Source: Dipteronia dyeriana
Taxonomy: Eukaryota; Streptophyta; Magnoliopsida; Sapindales; Sapindaceae
Direction of reading: 5' to 3'
Assembly: GCA_032871835.1 (NCBI GenBank)
Contig: CM065298.1
Location: forward strand, 12,343,096-12,407,095
Length of the DNA: 64,000 nucleotides
Every line of letters starts with the position of its first letter. The stretch's first letter is position 1. The translations under genes and the position numbers were made by a program. Of this stretch, positions 26,413 to 39,480 are shown in pieces. Below the pieces are notes generated by a model, which ran no database searches, was not told the origin of the DNA, and saw nothing but the letters and a program-made list of their open reading frames with translations.

Positions 26413-27255
26413 AATCTTAAATTAATATAATATTCTTTTTCTAAAAAAAGAAGAGAAATATATACTGTTAGAAAGAAAAAAAAGTTATTTGAATAGCCTT
26501 TTTTGATATTTGAAAATATTGATTTTACGTAATTCTTGGATTTCAATTTAAGGGTATTAATGGTCTTCTCCCGATTGTTAACGGAGCCTCGTTTCTTATT
26601 TTTTATTGCAATACGAGAATTCAATAAGAGTCTGTTGGCAAGAAGCACTCAAAACATCATGAAACTAAATAATTTATTTTTCTAATATAAGAATTTAATC
26701 CTGAAACTTTTAAGTGTACTACAAAAAATTATAAATGAAATCTAATACGATTTAAATTTCTACCAAAAAAAAAAACAACAATATGTACATATTTCAAGAA
26801 AATATTACAGCCAATTTTATAAGTATTTTTTAACAAATTACTAATTTATGAAATGGGTGGTACATATTTTGACAAAGAAATTTTATAAATGCATTATTTT
26901 ATAATTTTATCGAAATCATTGACAAAATTTATTATGTAAAAGATATTTTTAATTTATCAAGTAATTTATTATTAAAGTTCCCGTTCAATTGAAACAAAAA
27001 AAATAAATGTCATAAAAAGTTTTGAAAAGAAATTGAAGGTATGATTGCCAGAGAAGCTAGCTAGCGTTCAACATTATCATATACCATACTTGACCAAGAA
27101 GTGACCAGAAAAAAATCTGATAGAGTAAACCAAGAGATCTACCTTACCTTGTACAATTCACAAAGAACCCCAACAACATAAAATCCTCTCAACCATTAAA
27201 GACCAGATAGCTAGCTGCAGCCAGCAGGCTGCTACATATATAAGCATGCTGATCC

Positions 27256-27441
27256 ATGGTGTGTCTAGGAGTTTTCTTCTGCTGCAAAGGCTCGCGTACG
27301 ATCAAAGATTATGTTATTTCAGCTTTGCTAATCATAGCTATTCTTACCGGGTTGCGAATCTTCTGCTACATCATTCATCGTTTGTTGAAAAAGGAGGAAG
27401 ATGAAGATATTCGTCGTTATAATGATCGGGAGCATAACTAA
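27256..27441 (+). CDS. Small putative membrane protein, 61 aa
   Basis: The ORF starts at CCATGG, a good context, and encodes a Cys-containing N-terminus (VCLGVFFCCKG). One hydrophobic segment follows at about residues 19-43 (DYVISALLIIAILTGLRIF and on), then a highly charged tail rich in Lys, Glu, Asp and Arg. That layout is typical of small single-pass membrane proteins. TATATAA at 27236-27242 is only 14 bp upstream of the ATG, too close to be its TATA box unless transcription starts elsewhere. An overlapping ORF from the ATG at 27246 reads 47 codons in another frame. I recognise no family. The ORF may be chance or an orphan gene. Confidence 0.35.
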   Translation: MVCLGVFFCCKGSRTIKDYVISALLIIAILTGLRIFCYIIHRLLKKEEDEDIRRYNDREHN

Positions 27442-27851
27442 GGACTGGAAATGCAGCAGTGATCGGATACATGCAGGCCATTATAGGAGAAAACCTATAC
27501 TTGTTTTGTTGTCCCTCAAAAAATTTCTGTTTTTGAGTAGTTTATATATTTAGTTTCGATTTGAGATATTAAACTGTAATGTTATTATCCCGTCCAATAT
27601 CATTTGATGGTAATTAAATACACTCATTCTACTTGCCCTATGCTCAAATTTTACTATATTACAACATACGTTCCATTAGTTATTCAAAAATCATCTCATG
27701 TGTTAGTCTTTGTACACGGTGAACATTTTAAAGGAATCAGATTGTAATCATCATATGCATTTTGATACTTAATGAATACTACTCGAGCGAGCTCAGATTA
27801 GAAGAGGATGAGATCTATCATAAAAGTTCTAACCAAATATTAATTGAACCC

Positions 27852-30548
27852 CTATTGTAGCTCAAAATATTCATGTACATTTTGATTCAAACCCCCACTA
27901 GATAAGTTCTTGTTAGTACGGGTCACAAGCCACATTTTCAGGACACCATCAAGACTACCTGTACATATTGTGCAGTATTCCTCCTCAGGATCCTCCCCCA
28001 AACGCCCCAAAAATGCAGTGACACATCTAATGGGTCCTCTGTGACCCACCAGAACCGCCACAATTGTATGCCTCCCTATATCCTGTTGATGATGATCTCT
28101 GGACCAGACCCTGCTAGTAGAGTCAGCTGACCCACTTATCACATAGTTGGACACACTAGCCATGCACATCACTGCATGTGTGTGTCCCTGCAATGCACCA
28201 CCGTACTGCAATTGCCCCGAAAACCACCCCTTGTACCAATAATGTACGTACCCATCGCTGCACCCGCCGTAAAGAATCCCATCATCATCTGGGGTTAGGG
28301 TTAGGGATTTCACGGGGGAGCATTTTGCCGGTAGGGTTATAATGAGAGTGTGGGGTTGGTTTTCGGTGTAGAAGTTACGGCGCCAGGCTCTGACAGTGGC
28401 GTCATCAGAGGCCGTGTAGAGTACTCCATCATCCGCGACGGCTAGGGCATTGATTGGCTCAGAATGTGCTTGGATTGTTTCTATACATTTGAAGTCCGTA
28501 ATTCTCCAAACTTTTACTGTTTTGTCAAGGGAAGCTGAGTATAGTATCTCATCTGAAATGTTGATTGCTAGTGATGTAATTGGTCCCGTATGCTTTGTCT
28601 GTGATCATCAAAGAGAATGAAGAACAGATTAGATATATACATATATATTTCAATTACTTGCCACTTATTAAAAGAAAAGAAGAGAATTAATTATATATAC
28701 TTTATTCCTAAAATTGTATGTTGATATGTATCACAGGATATAAGAGAACCAAAGAAAATCTACATCTTATAGATGGAAAAACGTTCAGGATCACGACTCT
28801 TTAATATTATATTAAGTCATAAATCTATTTGTAACGTTACCTAATTATAAAGTTCTACTTGTAACTACAAGGTTACAAAGTTCTATTTCTAATATTAAAC
28901 GGTCGAACAAAAAAACTTATGAAATCCAACACTTGAAACCTTCTTGAAATATGGAAAATCAACTTTTCATTACCATATCATGTCACCTATAGTACAATAG
29001 AAGACTTAGATGCAACAACAAACAAGATGCACATTTATACACTTCAAATTTAAATCATGCCACGTGGTAAAATATGCCAGAAATGAACAGTGCATCACCG
29101 ATGTATCCAAGTTCATTACCATGTATAATATACACAAAGAATCCAATGACCTTTTTCTCCTTAAAAGTACAGTATTTTAGCAAAACATTTCTCTTCTCAG
29201 GTAAAAGCCCCACAAATTTCCAAAATATGCTTTCATTTTCTAGGTAAACACATTAATACAGAGAGATAATCCAAAGCGATATATGTTCGCTGTGTCTACT
29301 ATAAATAACAGGTGGGGTGTGCTTCCACATTAAGATGAAGATTCAGGACACCGAATCATTAATTGAAAAAAAGCAAAGCATCTCCAAGCTTGTTGTAATA
29401 TTTTAAAATTTCACCAAAGATTTGTCTTCTGTGCATGCCAGTTAGCTAGGTCATAATAAAGAGCTATACCAATTTCTGCTTATTCAATAAATAAGGAGCG
29501 AAAGTGAAACAATGTGAGTACACAATATTAATAAATTTTAGAATAAGTTATAAACTATAACATTCTAGATTAATTTTTAACTCATATATAATGTGAAAGT
29601 ATTCGATCTTAGTCGTCATTTATATTTATTAATAGTCGGGTGTTTCCTTCATCATGACGGTATTGAAAAAAAAAAAAATCAGCATATTTGTTTTGTAATA
29701 TTGTGGGATCAGACAATAGTTTTGTAACATTGCGGAACTGAATTCCACGTCATTACAAAATTTTATGAAATTGAATATGGGTTTTGCTTTGAATAAAAAA
29801 GGCGCCATTAATGTAAAGACATTACCGTTTTATCTTTTCCGATGATGTAGCTCCGGACATAACCGCCGGTTCTTGGTATGGTGGCCAGCCGAATATGTCT
29901 CAGAGCATGGTTGTCCCACATCCGCCGCCACACCCGAATCTTCCCGTCACCATAGGCGGCGTAAACCCTATCAGAGGATACTTCCAGGGCAACCACCATG
30001 GCCGTCTTTGTCTTCAGCTGCCCGCACTCGGTGAACTCCGGCAGCTTCCATATCCGGATCACATTCGATTCCGGCCCGGTGTAGACATACCCGTTGAAGG
30101 CAGCAATGGACAGCATCTGGCCATCCTTTTTGAGGACGGAAGAGACGCACCGGTAGGAGCTCTCGAGCTGCTGGTGGTAATGGTGGTTGGTGGGGGTGGT
30201 GGTGGTGGTGGTGAAGGAGTAGCGGTGGGGGGAGGAGACGGGGGAGGTGTGGAGGCTGGCAGTGGAGAAGCGGGGAGGGGTACTATTGAAGGGGAAGGAT
30301 GAGGGAGGTGGTTCTTTGGTGGAGAGGCTTCGGTGGAAGAAGTTTTGGCGGTGGCGGTGGTGGGTGGTGGTGGTGGTGGTTTGGTCAGTGGAGGGTCTAA
30401 TGGCAAATGATGTGTTGGGTGGTGAGTTTGGAGAGTCAAGTGAGGCCATGAATTTTGAGAGTGAATATGGTGGTGGTGGTGGTTTAATGTTGTAATATAT
30501 GGAGTTTTGTTTGGTGGGTAAACATTTAAATGCATTCTCATCTGCCAT
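27852..30548 (-). CDS. WD40 repeat protein, JINGUBANG-like
   Basis: Two exons, 30548-29826 and 28598-27852, join in phase 0 into about 489 codons plus TAG. After a Ser/Pro/Thr/His-rich N-terminal third, with Thr runs and PPPPPY, there are seven WD repeats. The repeats end YTGPESNVIRIWK, AAYGDGKIRVWRR, YSASLDKTVKVWR, YTASDDATVRAWRR, YGGCSDGYVHYWY, SGSADSTSRVWSR and TGSLDGVLKMW, enough for one beta-propeller. Order and spacing match the plant JINGUBANG group, whose founding member restrains pollen germination; that role is not shown here. In-frame ATGs also occur upstream, at 30593, 30590 and 30575. I chose 30548 (MADENAF) because the TATA-like box at 30599-30607 leaves no room for a 5' UTR before the upstream ones. 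The intron is 1227 bp. The repeated Thr codons read as CCA/CCG-rich low-complexity DNA on the plus strand. Confidence 0.88.
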
Positions 30549-30598
30549 GAATTTTTCAATAATCTTTCTTTTCATACAATATATGGTCATCAATATTA

Positions 30599-30607
30599 AT
30601 ATAAATA
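30599..30607 (-). promoter_or_regulatory. TATA-like box of the WD40 gene
   Basis: TATTTATAT on the minus strand lies about 50 bp upstream of the chosen ATG. It supports a TSS near 30570 and the downstream start codon. Confidence 0.4.
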
Positions 30608-31287
30608 GATCTTAATTTGGATTCAATTTGTGATCCGTGAGTTTCATTCCACTGAAACTTTAGAATATTTAATTTTACACTAAACTGATTTGATTTATTT
30701 TTCCTTCAACTAATTAACTATTTCATGAAACTGATTTGATATATATATAAGTTTTCTTTTTTGCTTCAGCATTCATGTATTCGTATAATTCCCCACTCTT
30801 ATGTTTTACTTAGTTACTTTGATTTCACTCTTCACTGTGGTTTATGAGTTTTTTTCTAGTAGTTATATAACTATAAGTATTCTTGTAGCATATGTTTATT
30901 TCATTCTCTGTTAATATGATGTTGGTTTGGTGGTATACCCATCTCATACTTACACAACGAGATTGAAGTCTTTCTCTCTCCTCAATGTGAAAGTTGTAGT
31001 GAAGACGAAAACAGAGAAGTAAAATTTAAAGGTATTTGATATGAGTGTGAAGGTATTCGAAGAAAGTTCTAATTGAACAAAAGAGAAACTGTGATTTTTA
31101 TTGTAGCCATTAAATGGCTTTTGAGAGCTCAAGAGCTTTGTATTTACTTTTTGAATGTTTTTTTTTTTTAACAGTGAATACATACATATTGAGTGAGCTT
31201 TTCTACATATATATTTCAGCTCAAGAGCCTTATCAACTGCGCGCTGTGCAACCTGTGTACAACTGAGTCTGAGCGATGCTATCATTA
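30608..31287. other. Flank between the WD40 gene and the retrotransposon block
   Basis: AT-rich, with GAGCTCAAGAGC repeated at about 31124 and 31218 (AGCTCAAGAGC). No gene is recognised. The last five bases before the block, 31288-31292, are GTTTG, the left target-site duplication. Confidence 0.5.
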
Positions 31288-31292
31288 GTTTG

Positions 31293-31771
31293 TGTTGGTA
31301 TATTTGGGTTTGGGTTGAAGATCCATTATACACCCCAAGTGGACCAAACCCGAGCACATGACATATATGCAAAGCCCAATACATACAAAACCCATGTACC
31401 AAATTGTTATAACTGCATGAGCAGTTTTTTGTGGTATAGGTTAAGAAACTGATATATAAAAATATACACAATACGTTATTGAAATGGTATGCATGGATTG
31501 TATAGCAGTGTGCAGTGCAAATGCAAGGCATGTGTGTGTACATGTGAAATGCAAGGCATGTATGGGAAAGCATGAGTGAAAATTTGTGTATTCTGGTAAC
31601 ATATATGCAAAGACAACAAATATGAGTGTCGTGTAATATGTGAATTTTCAGTGCAAAAGAACACAGAGTGCATGTGTTCATCATAGAACAATATACAAAG
31701 TAATAAACACAAGTCAGAGATGTGGAGAAAATCTGTAGAATTTTCTCCCATCCAAGATCAAAGTGTGGGTT
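31293..31771 (+). repeat. LTR 1, outer left, 3' end missing
   Basis: Starts TGTTGGTATATTTGGG, as the LTR at 56633 does, and follows the same family sequence up to GTGTGGGTT. The last ~140 bp of the family LTR, up to TTTACA, are missing. It is joined head-to-head to LTR 2. Confidence 0.75.
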
Positions 31772-32326
31772 TACATCGGGATCGAACACCTGGAACTATA
31801 TCACCGGTCGGGGGACAATCACACGATCGGAAAGTCCCCTCTGATCATAATACAAGAACCCACACTTTGATCTTAGATGGGAGAAAATTCTACAGATTTT
31901 CTCCACATCTCTGACTTGTGTTTATTACTATGTATATTGTTCTATGATGAACACATGCACTCTGTGTTCTTTTGCACCGAAAATTCACATATTACACAAC
32001 ACTCATATTTGTTGCCTTTGCATATATGTTAACAGAATACACAAATTTTCACTCATGCTTTCCCATACATGCCTTGCATTTCACATGTACACACACATGC
32101 CTTGCATTTGCACTGCACACTGCTATACATTTCAATAACATATTATGTATATTTTTGTATATCAGTTTCTTAACTGATACTTATACCACAAAAAACTGCT
32201 CATGCAGATATAACAATTTGGTACATGGGCTTTGCATGTATTGGGCTTTGCATATATGTCATGGGCTTGAGTTTGGTCCACTTGGGTGTATAATGGGTCT
32301 CCAACCTATACCCAAATATACCAACA
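31772..32326 (-). repeat. LTR 2, inverted, 3' end missing
   Basis: Minus-strand LTR starting TGTTGGTATATTTGGG at 32326, right after a purine-rich tract (GCGAGTGAGAGA) that serves as the polypurine tract of the left-arm element. Its 3' end runs to GATCCCGATGTA and stops at the junction with LTR 1. The part at 31856-32326 is the mirror image of LTR 1. Confidence 0.75.
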
Positions 32327-34085
32327 TCTCTCACTCGCACAAGTGGGGTCCAACACAGTTAAGTTACCACAAGCCCATCATACGTGCAACCTTATTAATC
32401 GACATCTACCACTCCTCAAATGGCGTAAGATGTGATATATATAGAGGGTCCTTTAAAACATTTAAACACAAGTATTATCATTATTATCAAAAGTGTTCAT
32501 ATGGGAAAATGCATCGTGTGATCTATGAACAATCAATATATATATAAAAGGGAGCTAACAATCTCAAATGTAAATTCTCTATTTACAAGAGATAATTTTG
32601 TTCATTATTGTATCCTATATTTAATTTATAATCTTTAACAGTCTAAAGCATACTTGATCCCTCAAAAGCTATGCTTGAATTTATCACATTTCATGTATTC
32701 ACAATTGTAACAAATACAATTGGTCGACCGGTGAATACATAAGTCAGATAAAAATTCATTAAATCTTCCCATTTCATCTCTATCTCTCAGTCTCCAGAAC
32801 AACTGCTACCCTAGACGTGCCCCATAGGCTGAATTATCATAGCCATAGAAATAACACGCTAAAGGTGCTAACATTATCCTGTCACTTCAAGATAAAGTGA
32901 ATGGTCATAAGGACACTGTTTGAAGTTAACGTAAAACTTTAGTGGAACTTACACAATGAGGAAGCAGATATTCATTTTCTCATTTTCCACATCGGTCACA
33001 AATAGCACACGTGGTATGAAACACGTGTTACAATGAATTTCATTCTAAATAAGAATGCATATGTCTTTATATTATACATTGTACAGATCTTAGTCTAGCC
33101 ACAACTCTTGTGACTAACCTGAGTTCTTAAAAGCTTTCCTCTCTCTGACGCCACATTAAGATCTCATATCTGGCTTGAATCATGTATCATTGATAGTGGG
33201 GTCTATCATGATCTGTTCTAAAATATATTAGTATATTTATTGTGAACCTCATCTTGACAAATTCAAGGTGACATATTCATATATAATAGCTCTATGAGAA
33301 TATATCCTACATATTCTCTAATATATATGTGTCTCATCTCAGCTTGCTATCTCAGCAACTGAGGCAACCACACGTGTAAGAATGCCGGTCTCAACCTGAC
33401 GACATATTTCTATTACATTATGTGTGTAAATATGCTAGCATTAACGGTAATTCTCTTACTATTAAAGTTATATCATAATCCTCTCAATCTAGGATTATAT
33501 TGATATACATTTACCAATCTTGTAGCATAATTTCTATTGGGCCTTGTACATATCACAATGTACACTTATTAGTTAGTCGTACTTTCAAGGTATGTCATAA
33601 TCCTCTTGACAACATCTCAATGCTATAATCAAGGATTATACTGGTGTCCACTCACCAATCTTAAGACGTAACTAATTATAGACTTTGTATATATAACAAT
33701 GTACATGAGACTCTATATGGTACTAACATGAGGAACTTGTAATTAATAACTTGATCTTATGGAGTTTCAATGTACACATTGAGGATAAGAGTTTGTAATT
33801 TCACAATAGGAGTATCTATGAGCCTATAATTGCTCATTTCGAATCAACTATTACTCCTAATATATATAAGCCACATTGCTCATATAAAATCTCAAAGAAA
33901 TTTGAGAATTACCATTTCATTATGGTTTTACAAAATTTTCATTATATCTAGCCAAGACATATAGTCCACATATATAGATAATATAAAAATTATCCTTAAC
34001 CTGTTTAGTGTACTTACCATGGCTATCTTTAGTCGTCAATAATCTGTAAGACATTACAGCATGATGAAATAAAAGATATCAATTT

Positions 34086-34382
34086 CTAGAGGATTGTTTC
34101 AAACCATACATTACGTAAGCACACGTATGCGCTCTTGATCTTTTGAAACGAAAAATTTACAGGCAACTCCATGTAAATCTCTTCCTCTAGTTCTCTATCG
34201 AGAAGTACAAGCATTAAATCCATCTGATGTAATTTCAAGTTCAAATATGTGACTAGTGCTAAAATAAGGCGTATAGAAGAACACTTTACTTCCAAAGAAT
34301 AAGTTTCTTCATTTGCGATTAATCGCACCTTATACCTCTCATTAGTACTTTCCGCCTTACATATGATATACATGGAATCCAT
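34086..34382 (-). pseudogene. Copia reverse transcriptase fragment, left arm
   Basis: A 98-codon open fragment matches the N-terminal fingers/palm of copia RT. Recognisable pieces are YKVRLIANEET, SSIRLILALVTYLNLKLHQMD and EEIYMELPVNFSF. Compared with the better copy at 44227-44700, about 11 residues between LIA and EET are missing. The same gap is present in the right arm. There is no catalytic YVDD here; the fragment is non-functional. Confidence 0.7.
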
Positions 34383-36410
34383 ATGTTCATAACGGTCTAA
34401 TGACCAGGCGGTAAGTGAATCAAGTCCCAGACATGATCACTTTTCTATACTCCATCTCCTCTTCCATTGCTTTCATTTATATATTCACTTAGTAGATATA
34501 AGTGATAGCTCAATTCTAAAATCTTTGGCTCATCACTGTCAAGTGAAGTAATCATAAAAAAATTTCCTTTTAATCTCCGAAAGATGAAATGGGATAATTT
34601 GGTGATTATGTCCACGAGTTGGTAAATTATGACAGTGGTTGATTTAACAGCTGTGTCACTCCCACTAAGGATGAAAGTTCCATGAGGATTTCTACTCCTA
34701 CTAGGATGTAGATTTACACTTCCACTTCAACTAGAGATGAAGATCCATTTAGTATTCCACTCCCACTAGGGATGGAGGATCAAATTAAATTTTAATTTAT
34801 CGCCACTCACATATTAACACAGATCATCTAATTCTAAAAATTAGATATCTATATTAAATTCATTTCTACTAAGAAATTCATTATCTAATAATGACATATT
34901 GTGATTCAAATTCAGTCACACTTCTATCTAATTATACACCATCGTTTAATTAATCATTTGGAATGCACAGAGTATTAAACAAAGATACAGCTTCTCTTCT
35001 TGCATCCAATTTCTCATTTCTATAAGATAAATTATAAACATAATCTGCATACCCCTAGGGCGTTAGATTAGTCAGACCAGGCTACCTACCTGTCCAGAAT
35101 TCATATGGTGTAGAAGTGTTTGATTAAAATGGAACATGATTAAGAAAGCAGGTAGTAATTATCACATCTTCTAGTAAGATACTAAATAATTCACATGCAC
35201 CATCACAGATTTAACCATTTCCAACAGTATTTAATTCTTTTATTTCCGCTACACAATTTGTTGTGAAATCCTATGAATAAATAAATATCTTTATATATCT
35301 TTCTTACTAAACAATTCCTTGAACTGTTCAGAAAGATATTTACGTACTCGGTTTATTCTTTAAAACTCAAAATATTTTATCATCTAATATGATCCTCAAC
35401 CAAGCAATCTGAATGCAATCCAATGCTTTCGATTTATGAGAGATCAAATAGATATGATCGAGACATCTAAAGATATTAATGAATGTAACTAGAGATGAAA
35501 TTTCAACCTACACTCATTCAATCACAAATGTAATTATGAATTAGTTGCAATGGAATTCTTGATCTAGTTATTTATTAGATGGTTTTCTAGTTGTTTTTCT
35601 TGTTAGATAATTTGCATGACCTTTAAGATGAATAAGTTCAATTAGTCCTCTATGACTAATATACTCATTTTATCTAGTCTAACATGACTTAATCTATCAT
35701 GCCAAAATATCAGCACCATTACCATTGTAATGATAGAAAAACAAACAAAATTATAACCGTCTCTACTGACGTATAATTCCATAAAACCATTAAACTATCA
35801 AGTACCATATGAATATAATTTGCTAAAAATAATATTCATATAACCATCATGATCATATGATAACCCAAATCAATGAGGATAACCACGAACATTAAAACCT
35901 AGTTAGATCTCAAGTGTATATTAGAACATCATGGAGTCTAAATTTAGGCTACCATGCAAACCTAGTTTGTTGGTACTAAACTCCAAAAAAAAATGTTCTA
36001 ACACATATACATCTTGTCTCTAATAATCTAACTATACTTAAAGTGTGCTTTACAGTTTCTTGTTGGATGGTATGTTTTTACTTATCCACCGTCTACAATG
36101 GACGAGATTCAAAAGAAAATACCTAACTAGAAACTTAAGCATAATGACACGTCCTAAAGAAGTGTTCATACTCTCACGTGTAAGAGTGTCAAAGTAATAA
36201 ATTAACCGGTAAGACCGGGTCGAACCACAGGGAGGTTGTTCACTTGTCCTTGTAGAATTAATTATCTAAATTAATTACTAAGCTTGTATAAAAATGTAAA
36301 TCAATTAAAATTAAAACTGGGGCTAAGGGATCCACTGTTGGTAATTCGAATATGATCCAATTATTTATATTTAGTATAGATTAATGGGAGGGTATTCCAC
36401 TCCACTGACC

Positions 36411-36605
36411 ACTCTCTAATAGATGTGGGTAAAAGTACTCACTGTGCCAGATAATATCTGTCTGTCTACAATTAATCAAAAACTCCACAAAGATTAGAGG
36501 GGATAAACCACTCTCTGATAGATATGGGTAAAAGTACTCACTGTGCTAGACAATATATGTCTATCTACAGTGAGTCAAAAATTTCACAAAGATCAGAGGG
36601 GAGAA
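36411..36605. repeat. Two tandem ~97-bp units in the solo LTR
   Basis: Each unit contains CCACTCTCT(A/G)ATAGAT, GGGTAAAAGTACTCACTGTG and AGAGGGGA. The two copies start at about 36411 and 36508 and differ at several positions. Confidence 0.75.
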
Positions 36606-36897
36606 AGCATAAAAATAATAAACTTTCCAAAATTGGATCATAGTTTCCATACCAACAGTATCACCTTTGGCCCCAGCTATATAAAATTAGTCAGACATAA
36701 ATTAACTAGAAAATAACTATTTTATTTAAACTGAGAATTTGAGAGCAAAAGAGAGAGAATTTCACAAATCTAACATTAGATTTGGATTCAGAATGTGAAA
36801 ATTAGGGGGGAGAGAGGCCCCATATTTATACAAAATATGGATGAAAATTGACCATCGGATGAATTTAGAATAGAGCGTCCAGATTTCACCACGTCAT

Positions 36898-37145
36898 CGG
36901 TGAACAGTAACCCATCCATGAGTGAACAGTAATGAATCCGAGAGTGAACAGTGAAAGTCAACTGTGAACAGTGAAAGTCAACTGTGAACAGTGACAGTGA
37001 ACAGTGAATAGTCAAAATTTCAAAAATGCCCCTTAGTGAACAGTGACAGTGAACAGTACCCCCATGAGTGAACAGTATACATCCGTGAGTGAACAGTAAA
37101 AGTCAACTGTGAACAGTGAAAGTCAACTATGAACAGTGAATAATC
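36898..37145. repeat. AGTGAACAGT minisatellite in the solo LTR
   Basis: Many short units based on GTGAACAGT, with AAAGTCAACT or GACAGTGAACAGT spacers, run through this stretch and shorten to simple GTGAACAGTGA. Confidence 0.85.
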
Positions 37146-39239
37146 AAAATTAAGAAAATGCCCTTCGTGGTCTTCTTAAGGTTTTTTGACGTTCTAAACT
37201 TGAAAACGATGTTTGATTTGCCATCTGACTTCTCCATGATTCTGAATTGATCGAATTACCTCTGAATTACAAAGAAAAATACACTGATTAATATACAACA
37301 CATTTATTTAAGTGAACGAACGAAATTATGTCTAAATTGGGGAATTAATCATATTGGAAGTGTAAAATGATGATATTATCCCTTAGTAAATATATAATTT
37401 TCAGTGTCAATCACATAACTTAACAAATTCTTAATTTGGGTTTTACTCTTTTCGACTCAACGCATTTATGAGTGAAAATGACCCATCTTGTCACAATCGC
37501 AACAAGTTATTTGAGTTTAGCTCTTGCTCAATTCGTTATCCCTCAACTTCTTCCATATTCCGATCTAAGATTAAGTGGTTAAGACTAGATTCTCTTCTCC
37601 TTTTGGAAATAACTATTTCCACTAATATGCTCAAAACTAAAAGTTTTGTACAGGTTGGAATCTTTCATATAAAATTGGCTAGAAGCCTAAGCCGCCTTTA
37701 AGCGCTCATATTCTACTACCGAAATGACGCGATCGAAACGTGTCATATTAATTTTATATATTCCAACTATCAAAAGAGATCAGATCGTTTAGTCGGTGTA
37801 TCATGTTTTATATTCTTATTGGAGGCTGCCATTAATTTTGGCGCTTCTTATAAGTAATCAAACCTTGATACCGTACCTACTAAAATTTTTAGTATTGAAA
37901 ATACTACTAAAATTTTCCCTTCAAACCAAACTCTGAAAGGTAAACCACCTTACTTAAATCTTACTGTACTTGTAAAACATACATGTGAAATTTTTATTTA
38001 ACTTACTCCATAACATGATGCGAGTAATTTAACTTCTGGCTTGATAAGCCTTCACATCTTGTATGTCGAGCAATAAGTACTATGCCGAAGTTCAATCATG
38101 ATTCATGTTATAGTCTCAAGAGCTTCTTACTCTTAAAATACACTAAATCTTTTTTTTTTGTATCTATTTCCTAGATTACAAGATTTAGTTTATCGTAATC
38201 AAACTTGCCACAATATTATAGATATATAATCTATATTTTATGCTGATCTATGTAGAGACATACAATATACTATGCAAGCATATTAATTTTCAAAAATAAA
38301 ATACACACATCTAATTTTGTTGCAAACGCTGACCTGAACAAATGATGAAACAATTTAAGGAACAGAATCAAAAAAGTCGTCAAAGCGTCTAATTACCATC
38401 CGTTTCCAAAATTTTAATCATCATTAATTTAGTAATTTGCGCAAAATTCTAATTCTAATAGGTTACTCAACAATTTAGAATTCCCAAAACAAATGATCAT
38501 ATAAATAACAGAAGAATACAATGCACAAGTCCCAACAAAATATTTTATGGGTCAAACCGTTTTTACTACAAAGTAAATAAACCAAAATTATGTACTATAG
38601 AACAGTTTATTAAAGCCACAGTATTTTCTCAAAATACGTGACTTTGCATGCTATTCATTCTATACGTTACATATTTATATCGATCATCACTGAGAAAGAC
38701 TCTCTAAGTCTTCACAACTCATCTAATTGTCATTTTCTCAAAATATTTGATCATCTTTCGCGTGTGCAATAACTCATGTTCCTAGCACTATGAATATTCA
38801 TTACGAATGTAGGAGATCGCCTCACATTCCCAAGAATGTAACGCTTCTCTACGATTTCTAGTTCACACGCTATATAACCAAAATACATCGTGGTACCTTA
38901 CTCTAGCTTTTCCAACCTTATAGATCTATTAACTCTTCGGGAAATTTCATTAAAAGACTATCTACTGCATCTCTCCACATAAAAGCACGAGTCATTGACT
39001 GCGGCAATATGTCATTAATAAGATTCATGAAATCTTCTCCATTAAGACATATGAGTAATGCAGATTTATTCTAAAAATTTTCTAACTCATTTAGAAAAAT
39101 TTGTCTTTTAATAACCTTATACATTTCCAATGTATATTCTAATCAAACTTATTTTTCTCGATTGCATAATTAATTAGACGGAGAATTTTAAACGAAGGCC
39201 TTTCAATATATATAGCTCCCACTGAAGCTAAATTCCGGT

Positions 39240-39480
39240 GGCTAAATTTTTCGCAGGAAAATTCCATGACTGTTAGAAAACAGTGCTAAAAGTCCAACTG
39301 GAAAAATCCACAGTGGCCGAAAATGCCACCGGAAACCATATTTGAAATCCGTATCGGAAACTATTACCAGAAACCGCACCTGAGACTGTCATCAGAAACC
39401 GTGCCAGAAACCTTAACCAGAAACCGTCACCAAAAATCATGCTAGAAACTGTCGGTGGAATCCACAACAAAAATTGTCAC
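39240..39480. repeat. CCGGAAACCG-type minisatellite, left arm
   Basis: Loose units of about 15-20 bp built on CAGAAACCGT or CCGGAAACC. The inverted counterpart in the right arm lies at 50745-50960, and related arrays lie at 48765-49030 and 50340-50640. Confidence 0.7.

Larger units (their letters stand above)
25265..27235. other. AT-rich intergenic DNA
   Basis: Contains a long (TA)n run at 25871-25917 and a tRNA-derived relic near 26340. No protein-coding gene was seen. The ORFs at 25660-25860 and 26322-26648 are low-complexity and do not resemble proteins. Confidence 0.5.
36145..37413 (+). mobile_element. Solo LTR of another retrotransposon family inside the left arm
   Basis: The segment starts TGACACGTCC and ends GTGTCAATCA, and is flanked by CATAA at 36140-36144 and 37414-37418. 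The right arm has the uninterrupted site (one CATAA, near 52828), which confirms both ends. TG...CA ends, a 5-bp TSD and the lack of coding sequence fit a 1.27-kb solo LTR. It starts much like the insert at 41636. Confidence 0.8.

Noticed and set aside
29895..30559. ORFs of 135, 82 and 166 codons overlapping the WD40 exon 1
   Set aside because: Their Gly-rich, His-rich and Pro-rich composition is the shadow of the Thr/Pro/Ser codon runs of the real WD40 frame.
30950..31789. 279-codon minus-strand ORF, the longest single open frame in the window
   Set aside because: It runs antisense through LTR 1 and its flank. The frame is Cys/His/Leu-rich because of the LTR's repetitive TGTG/CATG words, the same frame recurs in other LTR copies, and it has no domain.
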